Of a DNA stretch of 55,918 nt, positions 25,915 to 35,350 are shown in pieces. The stretch's first letter is position 1. Each line of letters begins with the position of its first letter. The position numbers were made by a program, and so were the translations under genes. The notes beneath the pieces are model-generated. The model did not search any database. It saw only the letters and a program-made list of their open reading frames with translations, and was not told the origin of the DNA. The DNA is from an uncultured Lachnospiraceae bacterium (lineage in GTDB: Bacteria; Bacillota; Clostridia; Lachnospirales; Lachnospiraceae): NCBI GenBank assembly GCA_910578475.1, contig CAJTRK010000023.1:1-55918 (forward strand), written 5' to 3'.

Positions 25915-26835
25915 ATGAAGGGACTGGAGTTATCGAGACGCTATTATGAGGCATACGGAAAAGAAATGCTTGCACGGTTCCCGGCTCTGGAAAAAGAATA
26001 TGCGGCAGGCCTTGTGGGCAGAGGTTCGGAATGTTTCGGTTTCGATGATGAAATTTCAAGGGACCACGATTACGGCCCGTCTTTCTGTATCTGGCTGAGA
26101 AGAGAACTGTATGAGCAGTATGGAAGGAAAGTGCAGGAAGCTTATGAAGAAATGCCTGCGGAATTTCTGAATGTGCCCGGCCGGGTCATGGAAGAGACGG
26201 GCCGGGGCCGGGTGGGCGTGCTTTGTCTGGAAGATTTTTATTATGGACTGCTCGGCACGGAACATGTTCCGGTGACAAACAGGGAGTGGATGCAGTTACA
26301 GGACGAGCATCTGTCCACCGCGACAAACGGAGAAGTGTTCGAGGATTGTTCCGGCGCGTTTTCACGCATAAGGGACGGGCTGCTTTCTTACTATCCGGAG
26401 GATGTCCGGATTAAGAAAATTGTGGCGCGGATGGCGAAAATGTCGAGGGCGGGACAATATAATTACATGAGGGCCATGCGCAGGGGCGAGCGAGTGGCTG
26501 CGGAGCTGTTTCTGCATGAATTTATCCGGGAGAGCATGCTGCTCGTTTATCTGTTGAACCGGCGTTATGCACCTTTTGACAAATGGCTGCACAAAGGAAT
26601 GAAGAACCTGTCCACCTGCGCGGAAATCGGAGATATGATTTCTCTTTTTTATCAGGTGGAGAAAGCGGAAGACAGGCTGCTGATTATCGAAGCCATTTGC
26701 AATATAATTGTCCAGGAGCTGCATACACAGGGGCTGTCAAATCTGGAAGATAATTTTTTGCAGAATCATCTGCAAGTGGTAACGGAGAACATCAAAGATG
26801 AAACGCTGCGAAAAATGCAATTTTTAGAAGGATAA
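25915..26835 (+). CDS. DUF4037 nucleotidyltransferase-like protein
   Basis: The 306-aa protein has GSECFGFDDEISRDHDYG near its N-terminus. This is the Gly-Ser plus acidic motif of nucleotidyltransferase-fold proteins, and here contains several acidic candidates. The rest is helical (DUF4037). Function is unknown; a nucleotide-transfer activity is inferred from the fold. ATG 25915 is preferred because AGAAAGG lies 13 bases upstream, while ATG 25903 (MVIG) directly touches that site. It follows the TPR gene and has the 21-nt leader also seen before mutL. Confidence 0.87.
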   Translation: MKGLELSRRYYEAYGKEMLARFPALEKEYAAGLVGRGSECFGFDDEISRDHDYGPSFCIWLRRELYEQYGRKVQEAYEEMPAEFLNVPGRVMEETGRGRVGVLCLEDFYYGLLGTEHVPVTNREWMQLQDEHLSTATNGEVFEDCSGAFSRIRDGLLSYYPEDVRIKKIVARMAKMSRAGQYNYMRAMRRGERVAAELFLHEFIRESMLLVYLLNRRYAPFDKWLHKGMKNLSTCAEIGDMISLFYQVEKAEDRLLIIEAICNIIVQELHTQGLSNLEDNFLQNHLQVVTENIKDETLRKMQFLEG

Positions 26836-26837
26836 CA

Positions 26838-27377
26838 TTGAAACGTATGTTCGGATGTGGTAATATGGAATCGACAAAAAAGATTTTTCTGACAAAATCC
26901 GATGTTTTGTTATTGGCCGGCATTCTGATGGCGGCGTTTCTATTGCTGTTGTTACGGAAAGGATTCCGGCAGCCGGGCAGTCAGGCGGTTGTGTCCCGCG
27001 ACGGACGGGCCATACTGCAAGTTCAGCTTTTGCAGGAAGAGGCGGCATATTATCTGGTGATGTGGGAAAAGCCGCATATTGCGGAAACGCGGACTGCGGA
27101 GAACGGTGGGAGCGAAGCTGTGCTTTTGCAGTTATCACCCGATTCCTGGGAGGAAGAAGCGGAAGCGCTGCTCGCGGAATCCGGGAAGAAAGAATATAAT
27201 CTTTTTGCCTGTGAGAACGGCGAAGTGCGGATGATACGGAGCAGCTGTCCGGATTTGATTTGCGTGAAGCATCAGGCTGTTTCCGGAACGGGAGAAAGTA
27301 TTATCTGTCTGCCGCATAAACTGATAATCGAGATTTCTGATGCGCAGGAGAAGGAATTGGACGGAGTGGTATACTGA
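26838..27377 (+). CDS. NusG domain II-containing membrane protein
   Basis: The 179-aa protein has an N-terminal membrane anchor (VLLLAGILMAAFLLLLL, about 22-38) and then an extracytoplasmic domain resembling NusG domain II. Its conserved part is SSCPDLICVKHQAVSGTGES followed by IICLPHKLIIEI, with Cys pairs. TTG 26838 has AGAAGGA five bases upstream; ATG 26847 and 26865 are alternatives. The gene overlaps the Gx transporter by one base (TGATG), an arrangement typical of this family and suggesting a shared role in the envelope. The precise function is not known. Confidence 0.8.
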   Translation: MKRMFGCGNMESTKKIFLTKSDVLLLAGILMAAFLLLLLRKGFRQPGSQAVVSRDGRAILQVQLLQEEAAYYLVMWEKPHIAETRTAENGGSEAVLLQLSPDSWEEEAEALLAESGKKEYNLFACENGEVRMIRSSCPDLICVKHQAVSGTGESIICLPHKLIIEISDAQEKELDGVVY

Positions 27378-27889
27378 TGCGGCGAAAAACTGTTATCATG
27401 GGGTTTTTACTGGCATTATCCCTGATTTTGTCTTATATTGAGTCCATTGTTCCGCTTGCAGTCGGCATTCCCGGCGTCAAACTCGGTCTGCCCAATCTGG
27501 TGGTGGTTCTTTTATTATATTCTTATGGCGGCAAGGAGGCGCTTACCGTTAATTTGCTGCGGATTGTGCTTTCTGGATTTCTGTTCGGGAACCTGTTCGC
27601 GGTTTTGTATGCGCTTTCCGGTGCGGCATGCAGTTTTATCGTTATGTGTCTGCTGCAAAAGAGCGGACGTTTTTCGATAACCGGCACAAGCATCGGCGGC
27701 GGGGTATTTCATAATATCGGCCAGATTGTCACGGCAATGTTTGTCGTGGAGTCTTTTGCGCCGGTATTTTATCTGCCGTTTTTACTGATTGCGGGTGCAG
27801 GCACGGGATTTTTTATCGGGCTTATCGGCAGCCGGATGACGCCTCTGACAGGCCGGATGTCTGACAACGGAGACCTTGGGATGAAATAA
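27377..27889 (+). CDS. Gx transporter family protein (HepPPS component I-like)
   Basis: This 170-aa membrane protein has about five transmembrane segments. The conserved part is YIESIVPLAVGIPGVKLGL and NLVVVLLLYSYGGKEA, resembling an ECF-type S component and annotated as heptaprenyl diphosphate synthase component I in some databases. The start overlaps the preceding stop by one base. Transport of a precursor or small molecule is inferred from the family, not the sequence. Confidence 0.85.
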   Translation: MRRKTVIMGFLLALSLILSYIESIVPLAVGIPGVKLGLPNLVVVLLLYSYGGKEALTVNLLRIVLSGFLFGNLFAVLYALSGAACSFIVMCLLQKSGRFSITGTSIGGGVFHNIGQIVTAMFVVESFAPVFYLPFLLIAGAGTGFFIGLIGSRMTPLTGRMSDNGDLGMK

Positions 27890-27979
27890 TCGGGTTACGC
27901 AAGGCCGGCCGGCGGTCGGTACGGACAGTGTTTTGACACGCAGATATGCAGGCTGTGAGGAAAAGGAGTGGCTGTAAAA

Positions 27980-28588
27980 ATGTACGCATATATCAAAGGA
28001 ACGATAATGGAAATTACGGAAGACAATCTTGTGCTGGAAGCGGGACAGATTGGTTATAATATTAAAATTTCCGCAAGAACGGCGAATGCGCTGGAAGGAA
28101 TCGGCGCTTCCGTTAAAATCTATACTTATACGCTTGTGCGGGAAGACACCTTTGGCTTATATGGTTTTTTGACGAGAGATGATTTGGAGATATTTAAGAA
28201 ATTGATTACCGTTAACGGCATCGGTCCCAAAGGAGGCCTTGCCATTTTGTCTGTGATGAGCGCGGACGAGCTTATTTTTGCGATAGCCGCGGGAGACGCC
28301 AAAGCGATTTCCAAAGCGCCGGGAGTCGGCGCAAGAACTGCAGAACGCGTGATTCTGGATTTAAAGGGGAAAATTTCTCTGGAGGATACGCTGACAAAGA
28401 ATGCGGCAGTTCCTGCCGACATGCACATCGGAAGCGATGCCGGCGCGGAGAAGAACGAGGCGGTGGAAGCGCTGACCGCGCTTGGCTATTCGGCAACGGA
28501 TGCCCTGCGTGCGGTCAGACAGGTTGTTACATCCGAAGATGACAGCGTGGAAGACATTTTGAAGGCCGCTTTGAAATATTTGTATTGA
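27980..28588 (+). CDS. ruvA: Holliday junction DNA helicase subunit RuvA
   Basis: RuvA binds four-way junctions and loads RuvB. The 202-aa protein begins MYAYIKGTIMEI and has an OB-fold domain, two helix-hairpin-helix motifs (TVNGIGPKGGLAILS, APGVGARTAERVILDLK) and a C-terminal domain after a flexible linker that contacts RuvB (AVEALTALGYSATDALRA). Start ATG 27980 fits the family; AAGGAG is 12 bases upstream. GTG 27968 lies directly on that site. ruvB follows after 89 bp. Confidence 0.97.
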   Translation: MYAYIKGTIMEITEDNLVLEAGQIGYNIKISARTANALEGIGASVKIYTYTLVREDTFGLYGFLTRDDLEIFKKLITVNGIGPKGGLAILSVMSADELIFAIAAGDAKAISKAPGVGARTAERVILDLKGKISLEDTLTKNAAVPADMHIGSDAGAEKNEAVEALTALGYSATDALRAVRQVVTSEDDSVEDILKAALKYLY

Positions 28589-28677
28589 TACCGGGAATGC
28601 GCCGGGGGATTAATCAATGGCAAAAAAGATATGCAGACTTTTGAAGATTACAGATTGAGCGGGAAAGGGATGTAACG

Positions 28678-29676
28678 ATGGCGAACAGAGTAATTGAAAC
28701 GAATCTGATAGAAGAAGATATCAAAATAGAAGGCTCGCTGCGTCCGCAGACATTGAATGACTATATTGGTCAATCCAAGATTAAAGAGAATCTGCGCATC
28801 TATATCGAAGCGGCGAAACGGCGCAGCGATGCGCTTGACCATGTGCTGTTCTATGGTCCTCCCGGGTTGGGGAAGACTTCTCTGGCGGGCATTATCGCGA
28901 ATGAAATGGGCGTCCATATGAAGGTCACCAGCGGGCCTGCCATCGAGAAACCGGGAGAAATGGCGGCTATTTTGAATAATCTGCAGGAGGGAGATATTCT
29001 TTTTGTAGATGAGATTCACAGGCTGAACAGACAGGTGGAGGAAGTGCTGTATCCGGCGATGGAAGATTATGCCATTGATATTATGATTGGAAAAGGCGCG
29101 TCTGCCCGTTCTATCCGTCTGGATTTGCCTCATTTTACACTGGTCGGCGCGACGACCAGGGCAGGTCTTTTGAGCGCTCCTTTGCGCGACCGGTTCGGCG
29201 TGGTGCATCATTTGGAATTTTATTCGGTGGAAGAGTTAAAGCTGATTATCCTGCATTCCGCCCAGATACTGCAGGTTGCGATTGAAGAAAAAGGCGCGCT
29301 GGAACTGGCAAGAAGGAGCCGGGGAACGCCGAGGCTTGCGAACCGCATTTTGAAGCGCGTCCGTGATTTCGCGCAGGTCAAATACGATGGCGTCATTACC
29401 GAAAAGGTGGCGGCTACCGCATTGGATTTGCTGGAAGTGGATAAAATGGGTTTGGACCATATAGACAGGAATATCCTGCTTACGATGATAGAGAAATTTA
29501 AAGGCGGCCCGGTCGGACTCGATACGCTGGCGGCAGCTATCGGCGAGGACGCGGGAACATTGGAAGATGTTTATGAACCGTATCTGCTCAAAAGCGGCCT
29601 TTTGAACAGAACGCCCAGAGGAAGAATCGTAACAGATTCCGCATATCATCATTTAGGGCTTGAAATTCCTTTGTAA
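28678..29676 (+). CDS. ruvB: Holliday junction branch migration helicase RuvB
   Basis: The 332-aa AAA+ motor has Walker A FYGPPGLGKTSLA (about 60-72), Walker B ILFVDEIHRLN, sensor I LVGATTRAG and arginine finger LRDRFG. The C-terminal winged helix ends TPRGRIVTDSAYHHLG. AAAGGG lies before ATG 28678. It pulls DNA through the RuvA tetramer to move Holliday junctions. The 89 bp before it contain no clear promoter or terminator. Confidence 0.97.
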   Translation: MANRVIETNLIEEDIKIEGSLRPQTLNDYIGQSKIKENLRIYIEAAKRRSDALDHVLFYGPPGLGKTSLAGIIANEMGVHMKVTSGPAIEKPGEMAAILNNLQEGDILFVDEIHRLNRQVEEVLYPAMEDYAIDIMIGKGASARSIRLDLPHFTLVGATTRAGLLSAPLRDRFGVVHHLEFYSVEELKLIILHSAQILQVAIEEKGALELARRSRGTPRLANRILKRVRDFAQVKYDGVITEKVAATALDLLEVDKMGLDHIDRNILLTMIEKFKGGPVGLDTLAAAIGEDAGTLEDVYEPYLLKSGLLNRTPRGRIVTDSAYHHLGLEIPL

Positions 29677-29688
29677 GCTATATATAAT
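29660..29688 (+). promoter_or_regulatory. Promoter of zapA within the ruvB end
   Basis: TTGAAA at 29660-29665 and TATAAT at 29683-29688 are 17 bp apart. The -35 lies inside the ruvB coding end, so zapA can be expressed separately. Confidence 0.75.
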
Positions 29689-29761
29689 AGATATAGTATA
29701 GGGATTTTGTCGGACAGGCATATTTTGTATAAAGTACCCGGATGGGCGGATGGGAGAAGTC

Positions 29762-30169
29762 ATGTCATCGAAAACAGATACGGAAGTTATTATCGGAGGA
29801 AAGGTCTTTACGCTAAGCGGTTATGAGAGTGAAGAGTATTTGCAGAAGGTAGCCTCTTATATTAACAATAAAGTAAACGAATACGGAAAAGCCGATGCGT
29901 TCAGAAGGCTGCCTCTGGACACGCAGAACGTATTGCTGCAGTTGAACATAGCAGATGATTATTTTAAAGCAAAGCAGCAGATTACGCTGCTGGAAGAAGA
30001 ACTGAAAAATAAAGAGAAAGAAATGTATGATTTAAAGCACGAACTGATTGCATCACAGATAAAGCTGGAGAATACAGAAAAAAATGTTAAGAATCTTCAG
30101 TTGGACGCGAATGAGAATGCAAAAAAAATGGTTCGATTGGAAACGGAATTGGCAGAATTGAAAAAGTAA
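29762..30169 (+). CDS. zapA: Cell division protein ZapA
   Basis: ZapA promotes bundling of FtsZ at the division ring. The 135-aa protein has the N-terminal globular domain (TEVIIGGKVFTLSGYESEEY, about 7-26) and a long C-terminal coiled coil (QITLLEEELKNKEKEMYDLK onward). ATG 29762 has GGAG five bases upstream; ATG 29750 is possible but has no site. It is longer than Bacillus ZapA (about 85 aa) because of the extended coiled coil, as in many Clostridia. It has its own promoter. Confidence 0.92.
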   Translation: MSSKTDTEVIIGGKVFTLSGYESEEYLQKVASYINNKVNEYGKADAFRRLPLDTQNVLLQLNIADDYFKAKQQITLLEEELKNKEKEMYDLKHELIASQIKLENTEKNVKNLQLDANENAKKMVRLETELAELKK

Positions 30170-30171
30170 GT

Positions 30172-30200
30172 AAGGCTGTCTGGAAAGGACAGCCTTTTCT
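30172..30200 (+). terminator. Terminator after zapA
   Basis: AAGGCTGTC (30172-30180) and GACAGCCTT (30188-30196) form a 9-bp stem with a 7-nt loop, followed by TTCT. The short T tract suggests partial read-through into the U32 gene. Confidence 0.6.
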
Positions 30201-30223
30201 GATAAGGACAAAAGGTTGCTGGC

Positions 30224-32473
30224 ATGACAAAAAGAGTTGAGTTACTTGCTCCGGCGGGAAATTATGAGGCGTTTACCGGCGCTTTGAACGCGGGCGCGGA
30301 CGCGGTCTATCTGGGCGGCGCAAAATTTGGGGCACGAGCCTATGCGGACAATTTTTCGGAAGAAGAAATCTGCAGGGCCATTCGTTATGCGCATATTTTC
30401 GGCAAAAAAATCTATCTGACGGTGAACACACTGGTTAAGGAGCGGGAGTTTTCCTTTCTGTATGAGTATCTCAGTCCCTTGTATGAGGCGGGACTGGACG
30501 GCGTGATTATTCAGGATTTGGGTGTGTGGAAGTATATACGGGAGACCTTTCCGGGAATGGCTCTTCATGCGAGCACACAAATGACGATTACGGGAAGTTA
30601 TGGGACTTCGTTTTTAAAGGAAATTGGAGCGTCGAGAATCGTTCCGGCCAGAGAGCTTTCTCTGGCAGAAATACGTTCCATGAAAGAGAAGACGGGATTG
30701 GAACTGGAATGTTTTATTCATGGCGCAATGTGTTACAGCTATTCCGGTCAGTGCCTGTTCAGCAGTATTCTGGGCGGCAGGAGCGGTAACAGAGGGCGTT
30801 GTGCGCAGCCGTGCAGACTTCCCTATCAGGTCTATGACCGGGAGGGAAAGCTGACATGCGATGGGGGACATGTTCTGAGCCTGAAAGATATGTGCACACT
30901 CGCGTTTCTTCCCCGGCTGATTGAGGCAGGCATCGATTCCTTTAAAATAGAAGGCCGGATGAAGCGGCCGGAGTATGCCGCGGGCGTTACCGCCGTTTAC
31001 CGAAAATATTTGGATATCTATTATGAAAAAGGCAGTCAGGCATACCGGGTGGAGCTGGCCGATATGGACAGGCTGCGGAAGCTGTATATCCGCGACGAGG
31101 TACAGACCGGGTATTATGAGCGGCGAAACGGCCGGGAAATGATTACCATGAAAAAGCCGGGGTATGTTGGACAGAACGAGGCGCTGTTATCTGAAATTCG
31201 GGAGAAATACCTGTCCAAAGAACGGAAATGCCGGGCGGCGCTTTATGCTTCTTTTCACACGGGCGAACCGGCCTGCATACGGCTTGAAGGGGAGGGGCTT
31301 TCCCTGAAAGTGAACGGACCTGTGGTGGAACAGGCTCAGAAACGGTCGATGCTGCCGGAAGATTTTCTGAAACATCTGCGTAAAACCGGAAATTCCTGCG
31401 TGGAGATAACGGAGGAGCGGGCGGAAGTCGGAGACGGTGCGTTTATGCCGGTCAGCCGGATAAATGAGCTGCGCAGAAGCGCGCTCGCCGCTTTTGAGGA
31501 CGGGCTGATTGAAAGAAACGGGCTGTTGCCATGCAGAAGAAGCGTGCAGGATACCTTGCAAAAAGAACCGGAAAAGCCGCAGAATAACCCAAAAAGAACG
31601 CAACTGCACGTTGCGGTGCAGAATCTTGGACAATTACGGGCGGCGCTGCGCTATCCGTTTGAGAGAATCTATCTCGACAGCGACTGGTATCTGGAGGAAT
31701 TCGACCAGATTGGTCAGTGTTTTGAAGGAGAAACGGCGCCTGCAATTTTTCTTGCACTCCCTTATATCGTGCGGGAGAAGGATGTTTCTTACTTCCGGGA
31801 GCTGCTTTTCTGTCTGGAGGGAAAAAGAAAGGTGGAAGGATTCCTCGTCCGGAATCTGGAATCCCTTGCCATGATGCGTTCTCTCGCGCCTTCCTGTAAG
31901 CTGATAGCGGATACGAATCTGTATTGCTTCAATGTGGAGGCTGTCCGGTTTTTACAAAGATATTGTCAGGAAAGTTATCTGCCGTATGAACTGAACGGAA
32001 AGGAATGCCGGCAGCTGATACGGAATCATCTGACCGGCCAGAAGGATGCTGAAACGGCGGGCATGGAGCCGCCGCGAATGTCAATGGTTTTCTATGGGAC
32101 AATTCCGATGATGTTATCCGCAAACTGCATCAGAAAGACGGCCGGTTCCTGTCAGGGGCAGGAGACTCCCTGTAAAAGACAGGATAAATATGAGCTTTCG
32201 GACCGGTATCATGTGCGGTTTCCGGTTCAGTGCCGGTGCAGGCACTGTTATAATATTCTTTATAATTCCGTCCCTTATTCGCTGCATCAGAAACGGGAGG
32301 AATTATCCCAAATCCCTCTTTTTGCAGGACGGCTTGATTTTGTATGGGAAACGGAAAGTCAGGCAGAGCGGATAATGGATTTTTATTTTCAGAAGAACTG
32401 CAGTTTTGATAAAAAGGATAAATTTCCGGTTGCAGAGTATACGGCAGGACATTATATGCGTGGTGTAGAATAA
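30224..32473 (+). CDS. U32 family peptidase-like protein
   Basis: The 749-aa protein contains the U32 domain: VELLAPAGNYEAFTGALNAG at the start, ADAVYLGGAKFGARAYADNF, and the family signature with ECFIHGAMCYSYSGQCLFSS and NRGRCAQPCRLPY. The C-terminal half (DUF3656-like) has extra Cys pairs, VQCRCRHCYN near 660. Several members (RlhA, TrhP, TrhO partners) are now known to hydroxylate RNA rather than cut protein, so a tRNA or rRNA modification role is more likely than collagenase activity. AAAGG lies nine bases before the ATG. zapA-U32 adjacency is common in Firmicutes. Confidence 0.9.
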   Translation: MTKRVELLAPAGNYEAFTGALNAGADAVYLGGAKFGARAYADNFSEEEICRAIRYAHIFGKKIYLTVNTLVKEREFSFLYEYLSPLYEAGLDGVIIQDLGVWKYIRETFPGMALHASTQMTITGSYGTSFLKEIGASRIVPARELSLAEIRSMKEKTGLELECFIHGAMCYSYSGQCLFSSILGGRSGNRGRCAQPCRLPYQVYDREGKLTCDGGHVLSLKDMCTLAFLPRLIEAGIDSFKIEGRMKRPEYAAGVTAVYRKYLDIYYEKGSQAYRVELADMDRLRKLYIRDEVQTGYYERRNGREMITMKKPGYVGQNEALLSEIREKYLSKERKCRAALYASFHTGEPACIRLEGEGLSLKVNGPVVEQAQKRSMLPEDFLKHLRKTGNSCVEITEERAEVGDGAFMPVSRINELRRSALAAFEDGLIERNGLLPCRRSVQDTLQKEPEKPQNNPKRTQLHVAVQNLGQLRAALRYPFERIYLDSDWYLEEFDQIGQCFEGETAPAIFLALPYIVREKDVSYFRELLFCLEGKRKVEGFLVRNLESLAMMRSLAPSCKLIADTNLYCFNVEAVRFLQRYCQESYLPYELNGKECRQLIRNHLTGQKDAETAGMEPPRMSMVFYGTIPMMLSANCIRKTAGSCQGQETPCKRQDKYELSDRYHVRFPVQCRCRHCYNILYNSVPYSLHQKREELSQIPLFAGRLDFVWETESQAERIMDFYFQKNCSFDKKDKFPVAEYTAGHYMRGVE

Positions 32474-32499
32474 AAGAAAGGCATGATTCGGGTCACTTT

Positions 32500-33912
32500 A
32501 TGGAGCTTTATATTACAGAGATTTCCAAGTATTTAATTACAATACTGCTCGCATTATATACAATAGAATGTTTTATGGCCTTCCGGTTTCAGGAGGAAGA
32601 GAGAAGAAGCGGCATATATATCAGACAGAATCTTCTGATGTTCGGCGTACACTTTTCCTGCTTTATGGTTATTTGCTTTGAAACGGGCAAAATCGAATAT
32701 CTGTTTTTTTATATATTCCAGCAGATTTTGCTGTTTGCAACGATTATGTTATTCCGTATGATTTACCCGAAGGGGAACCGGTTGATTATCAACAATGTCT
32801 GTATGCTGCTCAGCATTGGTTTTATAATTCTCACGAGAATTTCTTATGAAAAGGCAATCAAGCAGTTTTTTATCGTTACGGTATCAATCGCAGTCGGCAT
32901 GCTGACGCCGTACTTTGTAAATCAACTGTCTTTTTTGAAAAAACTCACATGGGTCTATGCGGCGGTCGGTATCTGTGCGCTCGGCGTCGTGCTTTTGCTC
33001 GGTTCCGTGACGCGCGGCTCCAGAATTTCTTATTCCATTGGCGGCATTACCTTCCAGCCTTCCGAGTTTGTGAAGATTATTTTCGTTTTTTTTCTGGCGG
33101 GGGCCTTATATGAGACGAACGATATTTTACGCGTTGCGCTGACGGCAGTTCTGGCGGGAGCGCATGTGCTGATTCTTGTAGCGTCCAAAGACCTGGGAAG
33201 CGCGCTGATTTTCTTTATTGTCTATATTTTTATGGTATTTATTGCAACGAGAAATATTCTGTATCTGTTTCTGGGCACGGCGGGCGGCTGCGGGGCTGCA
33301 ATTCTGGCCTATCAGTTTTTTACCCATGTGCAGGTGCGGGTGCAGGCATGGAAAGACCCCTGGAGCTGTATTGATGACGCCGGTTTCCAGATTGCACAGT
33401 CTTTGTTTGCCATCAGCAGCGGCGGCTGGTTCGGACTCGGGCTTTTTCGGGGGAATCCGACGGCAATCCCTTTTGTGGAGGCGGATTTTGTATTTTCAGC
33501 GGTTGCCGAAGAACTCGGAATTGCCTTTGCCATGTGTATGATTCTGATATGCGTTGGTACTTTTATTATGGTGATGCTGATTTCCGTCAAACTGAAAGAC
33601 CGGTTTTATCAGCTGATTGCTTTCGGGCTCGGGATTACCTATATTTTTCAGGTCTTTCTGACAATCGGTGGAGGAACGAAATTTATTCCGATGACGGGCA
33701 TTACGCTGCCGTTCATCAGTTATGGCGGCAGCTCCATTTTAACGACATTGATTATGTTTTTTGTAATAGAGGGCATTTATATCATCAGACAGAGCGAGGG
33801 AGATAAAATTGTCAGAAAGAAGAAGAGAACCACGCGTGGAAAGAGCGGTTCCGTCAGGAGCAGAAAAAAGCCGGAATATACGGATGAAGAAGATGAGGAA
33901 GAAGACGACTAA
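32500..33912 (+). CDS. SEDS peptidoglycan glycosyltransferase (FtsW/RodA/SpoVE family)
   Basis: The 470-aa membrane protein has about ten or more transmembrane segments. SEDS signatures are ITFQPSEFVKI near 187 and the C-terminal PFISYGGSS. An extended basic/acidic tail (RKKKRTTRGKS then DEEDEEEDD) follows. It polymerises lipid II and works with the class B PBP encoded next. Whether it is FtsW or RodA cannot be settled. GAAAGG lies before ATG 32500 at a long spacing. The C-terminal tail overlaps the PBP gene. Confidence 0.92.
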   Translation: MELYITEISKYLITILLALYTIECFMAFRFQEEERRSGIYIRQNLLMFGVHFSCFMVICFETGKIEYLFFYIFQQILLFATIMLFRMIYPKGNRLIINNVCMLLSIGFIILTRISYEKAIKQFFIVTVSIAVGMLTPYFVNQLSFLKKLTWVYAAVGICALGVVLLLGSVTRGSRISYSIGGITFQPSEFVKIIFVFFLAGALYETNDILRVALTAVLAGAHVLILVASKDLGSALIFFIVYIFMVFIATRNILYLFLGTAGGCGAAILAYQFFTHVQVRVQAWKDPWSCIDDAGFQIAQSLFAISSGGWFGLGLFRGNPTAIPFVEADFVFSAVAEELGIAFAMCMILICVGTFIMVMLISVKLKDRFYQLIAFGLGITYIFQVFLTIGGGTKFIPMTGITLPFISYGGSSILTTLIMFFVIEGIYIIRQSEGDKIVRKKKRTTRGKSGSVRSRKKPEYTDEEDEEEDD

Positions 33913-35317
33913 GCAGATTTATCTTGTTACCGGACTTTTTACGGCGGCGTTCTTTTGTATGATGGGTTATACCTGTTATTATGCGATGACAAACAAACAG
34001 GAAATGATTAATAACAGCTATAACAGCAGACAGGAAATGCTGATAAACCAGAATACGAGAGGAACCATATACGCGAATGACGGACAGGTGCTGGCGCAGA
34101 CCGTTGTGGATGAGGACGGTGAGGAACGGCGGGAATATCCTTTTGCCAATAAGTTTTCCCATGTGGTCGGCTATGCCGCGAACGGAAGATTTGGCGTAGA
34201 GGCACAGGCGAATTATTATCTGATTCAGTCCAATGCAAAACTTTCGGATAAGGTTGCGAGCGAAGTTTCCGGTGAAAAATATCCCGGTGACAGCGTTTAT
34301 ACGACGCTGGATGTGGATTTGCAGGAAATTGCTTATCAGTCGCTCGGAGCCTATAAAGGAGCGATTATCGTAACGGAACCTTCTACGGGACGGATTCTGG
34401 CGATGGTTTCCAAACCCGATTTCGACCCCAATGAAATCGAGGCTATCTGGGATGACCTGCTGCAGGATAAGGACAGCAGCGTATTGCTGAACCGGGCGAC
34501 GCAGGGACTATATCCGCCCGGCTCCACTTTTAAAATTATTACGGCGCTGGAATATATGAGAGAAAATCCGGACACCTATCAAAATTATACTTATCAGTGC
34601 AACGGCAGATTTAAACAGGGAGAGGACGTCATAAACTGTTTTCATGGAACAGCCCACGGCGGAGAGAGTTTTACAAAGTCTTTTGCAAAGTCCTGTAACG
34701 CCTCTTTTGCCAATATCAGTGTGCAGCTCGATAAAAACAGTTATGGAGATACGCTGGAAGAACTGCTTTTCAACAGCGAACTTCCCGTTTCCTTTGCCTA
34801 TAACAAAAGCAGCGTAATTGTCAATGAGAATACTTCAGATTCCGATGTCATGCAGGCTTCTATCGGACAGGGAACGGATTCCATCACGCCGCTTCATATG
34901 AATATGATAACCTGTGCCATCGCCAACGACGGCATTTTAATGAAGCCCTATCTGATTGACCGGGTGGAGAACGAGAACGGCAGCGTAATGAAACAGTTTA
35001 CGTCCGGCGCTTACGGGAAACTGATAACGGAACAGGAAGCGGAAAACCTGACACAGCTGATGGCGGAGGTTGTGGAAAGCGGTACGGCCACGAAATTGAA
35101 AGGTCTCGGCTATACGGCTGCCGGGAAGACCGGTTCCGCGGAATATAACAATGTAAAAACAGATTCTCATGCCTGGTTCACCGGTTTTGCGCCGGTGGAA
35201 AATCCGCAGATTTGCGTGACGGTCATCATTGAAGGCGCCGGTTCCGGCGGTGATTTTGCCGTGCCGATTGCCAAAAGAATTTTTAACGCATATCTGGATA
35301 CAGAAAGCGAAGGTTGA
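33884..35317 (+). CDS. Class B penicillin-binding protein (transpeptidase)
   Basis: The 477-aa product has a short basic cytoplasmic tail, one membrane anchor (IYLVTGLFTAAFFCMMGY), a stalk domain and a transpeptidase domain. The active serine lies in LYPPGSTFKI (about S214), the SxN motif is SCNASF and the KTG motif is AGKTGSAEY. It cross-links peptidoglycan with the SEDS partner. ATG 33884 overlaps that gene by 29 nt with a weak ribosome site. An in-frame TTG at 33809 has GAGGGAG six bases upstream and would extend the protein by 25 residues and the overlap to 104 nt. The choice is uncertain. Confidence 0.93.
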   Translation: MKKMRKKTTKQIYLVTGLFTAAFFCMMGYTCYYAMTNKQEMINNSYNSRQEMLINQNTRGTIYANDGQVLAQTVVDEDGEERREYPFANKFSHVVGYAANGRFGVEAQANYYLIQSNAKLSDKVASEVSGEKYPGDSVYTTLDVDLQEIAYQSLGAYKGAIIVTEPSTGRILAMVSKPDFDPNEIEAIWDDLLQDKDSSVLLNRATQGLYPPGSTFKIITALEYMRENPDTYQNYTYQCNGRFKQGEDVINCFHGTAHGGESFTKSFAKSCNASFANISVQLDKNSYGDTLEELLFNSELPVSFAYNKSSVIVNENTSDSDVMQASIGQGTDSITPLHMNMITCAIANDGILMKPYLIDRVENENGSVMKQFTSGAYGKLITEQEAENLTQLMAEVVESGTATKLKGLGYTAAGKTGSAEYNNVKTDSHAWFTGFAPVENPQICVTVIIEGAGSGGDFAVPIAKRIFNAYLDTESEG

Positions 35318-35350
35318 AAATCAACCTGTGAAAGGAGCGGAAGAACAGGA

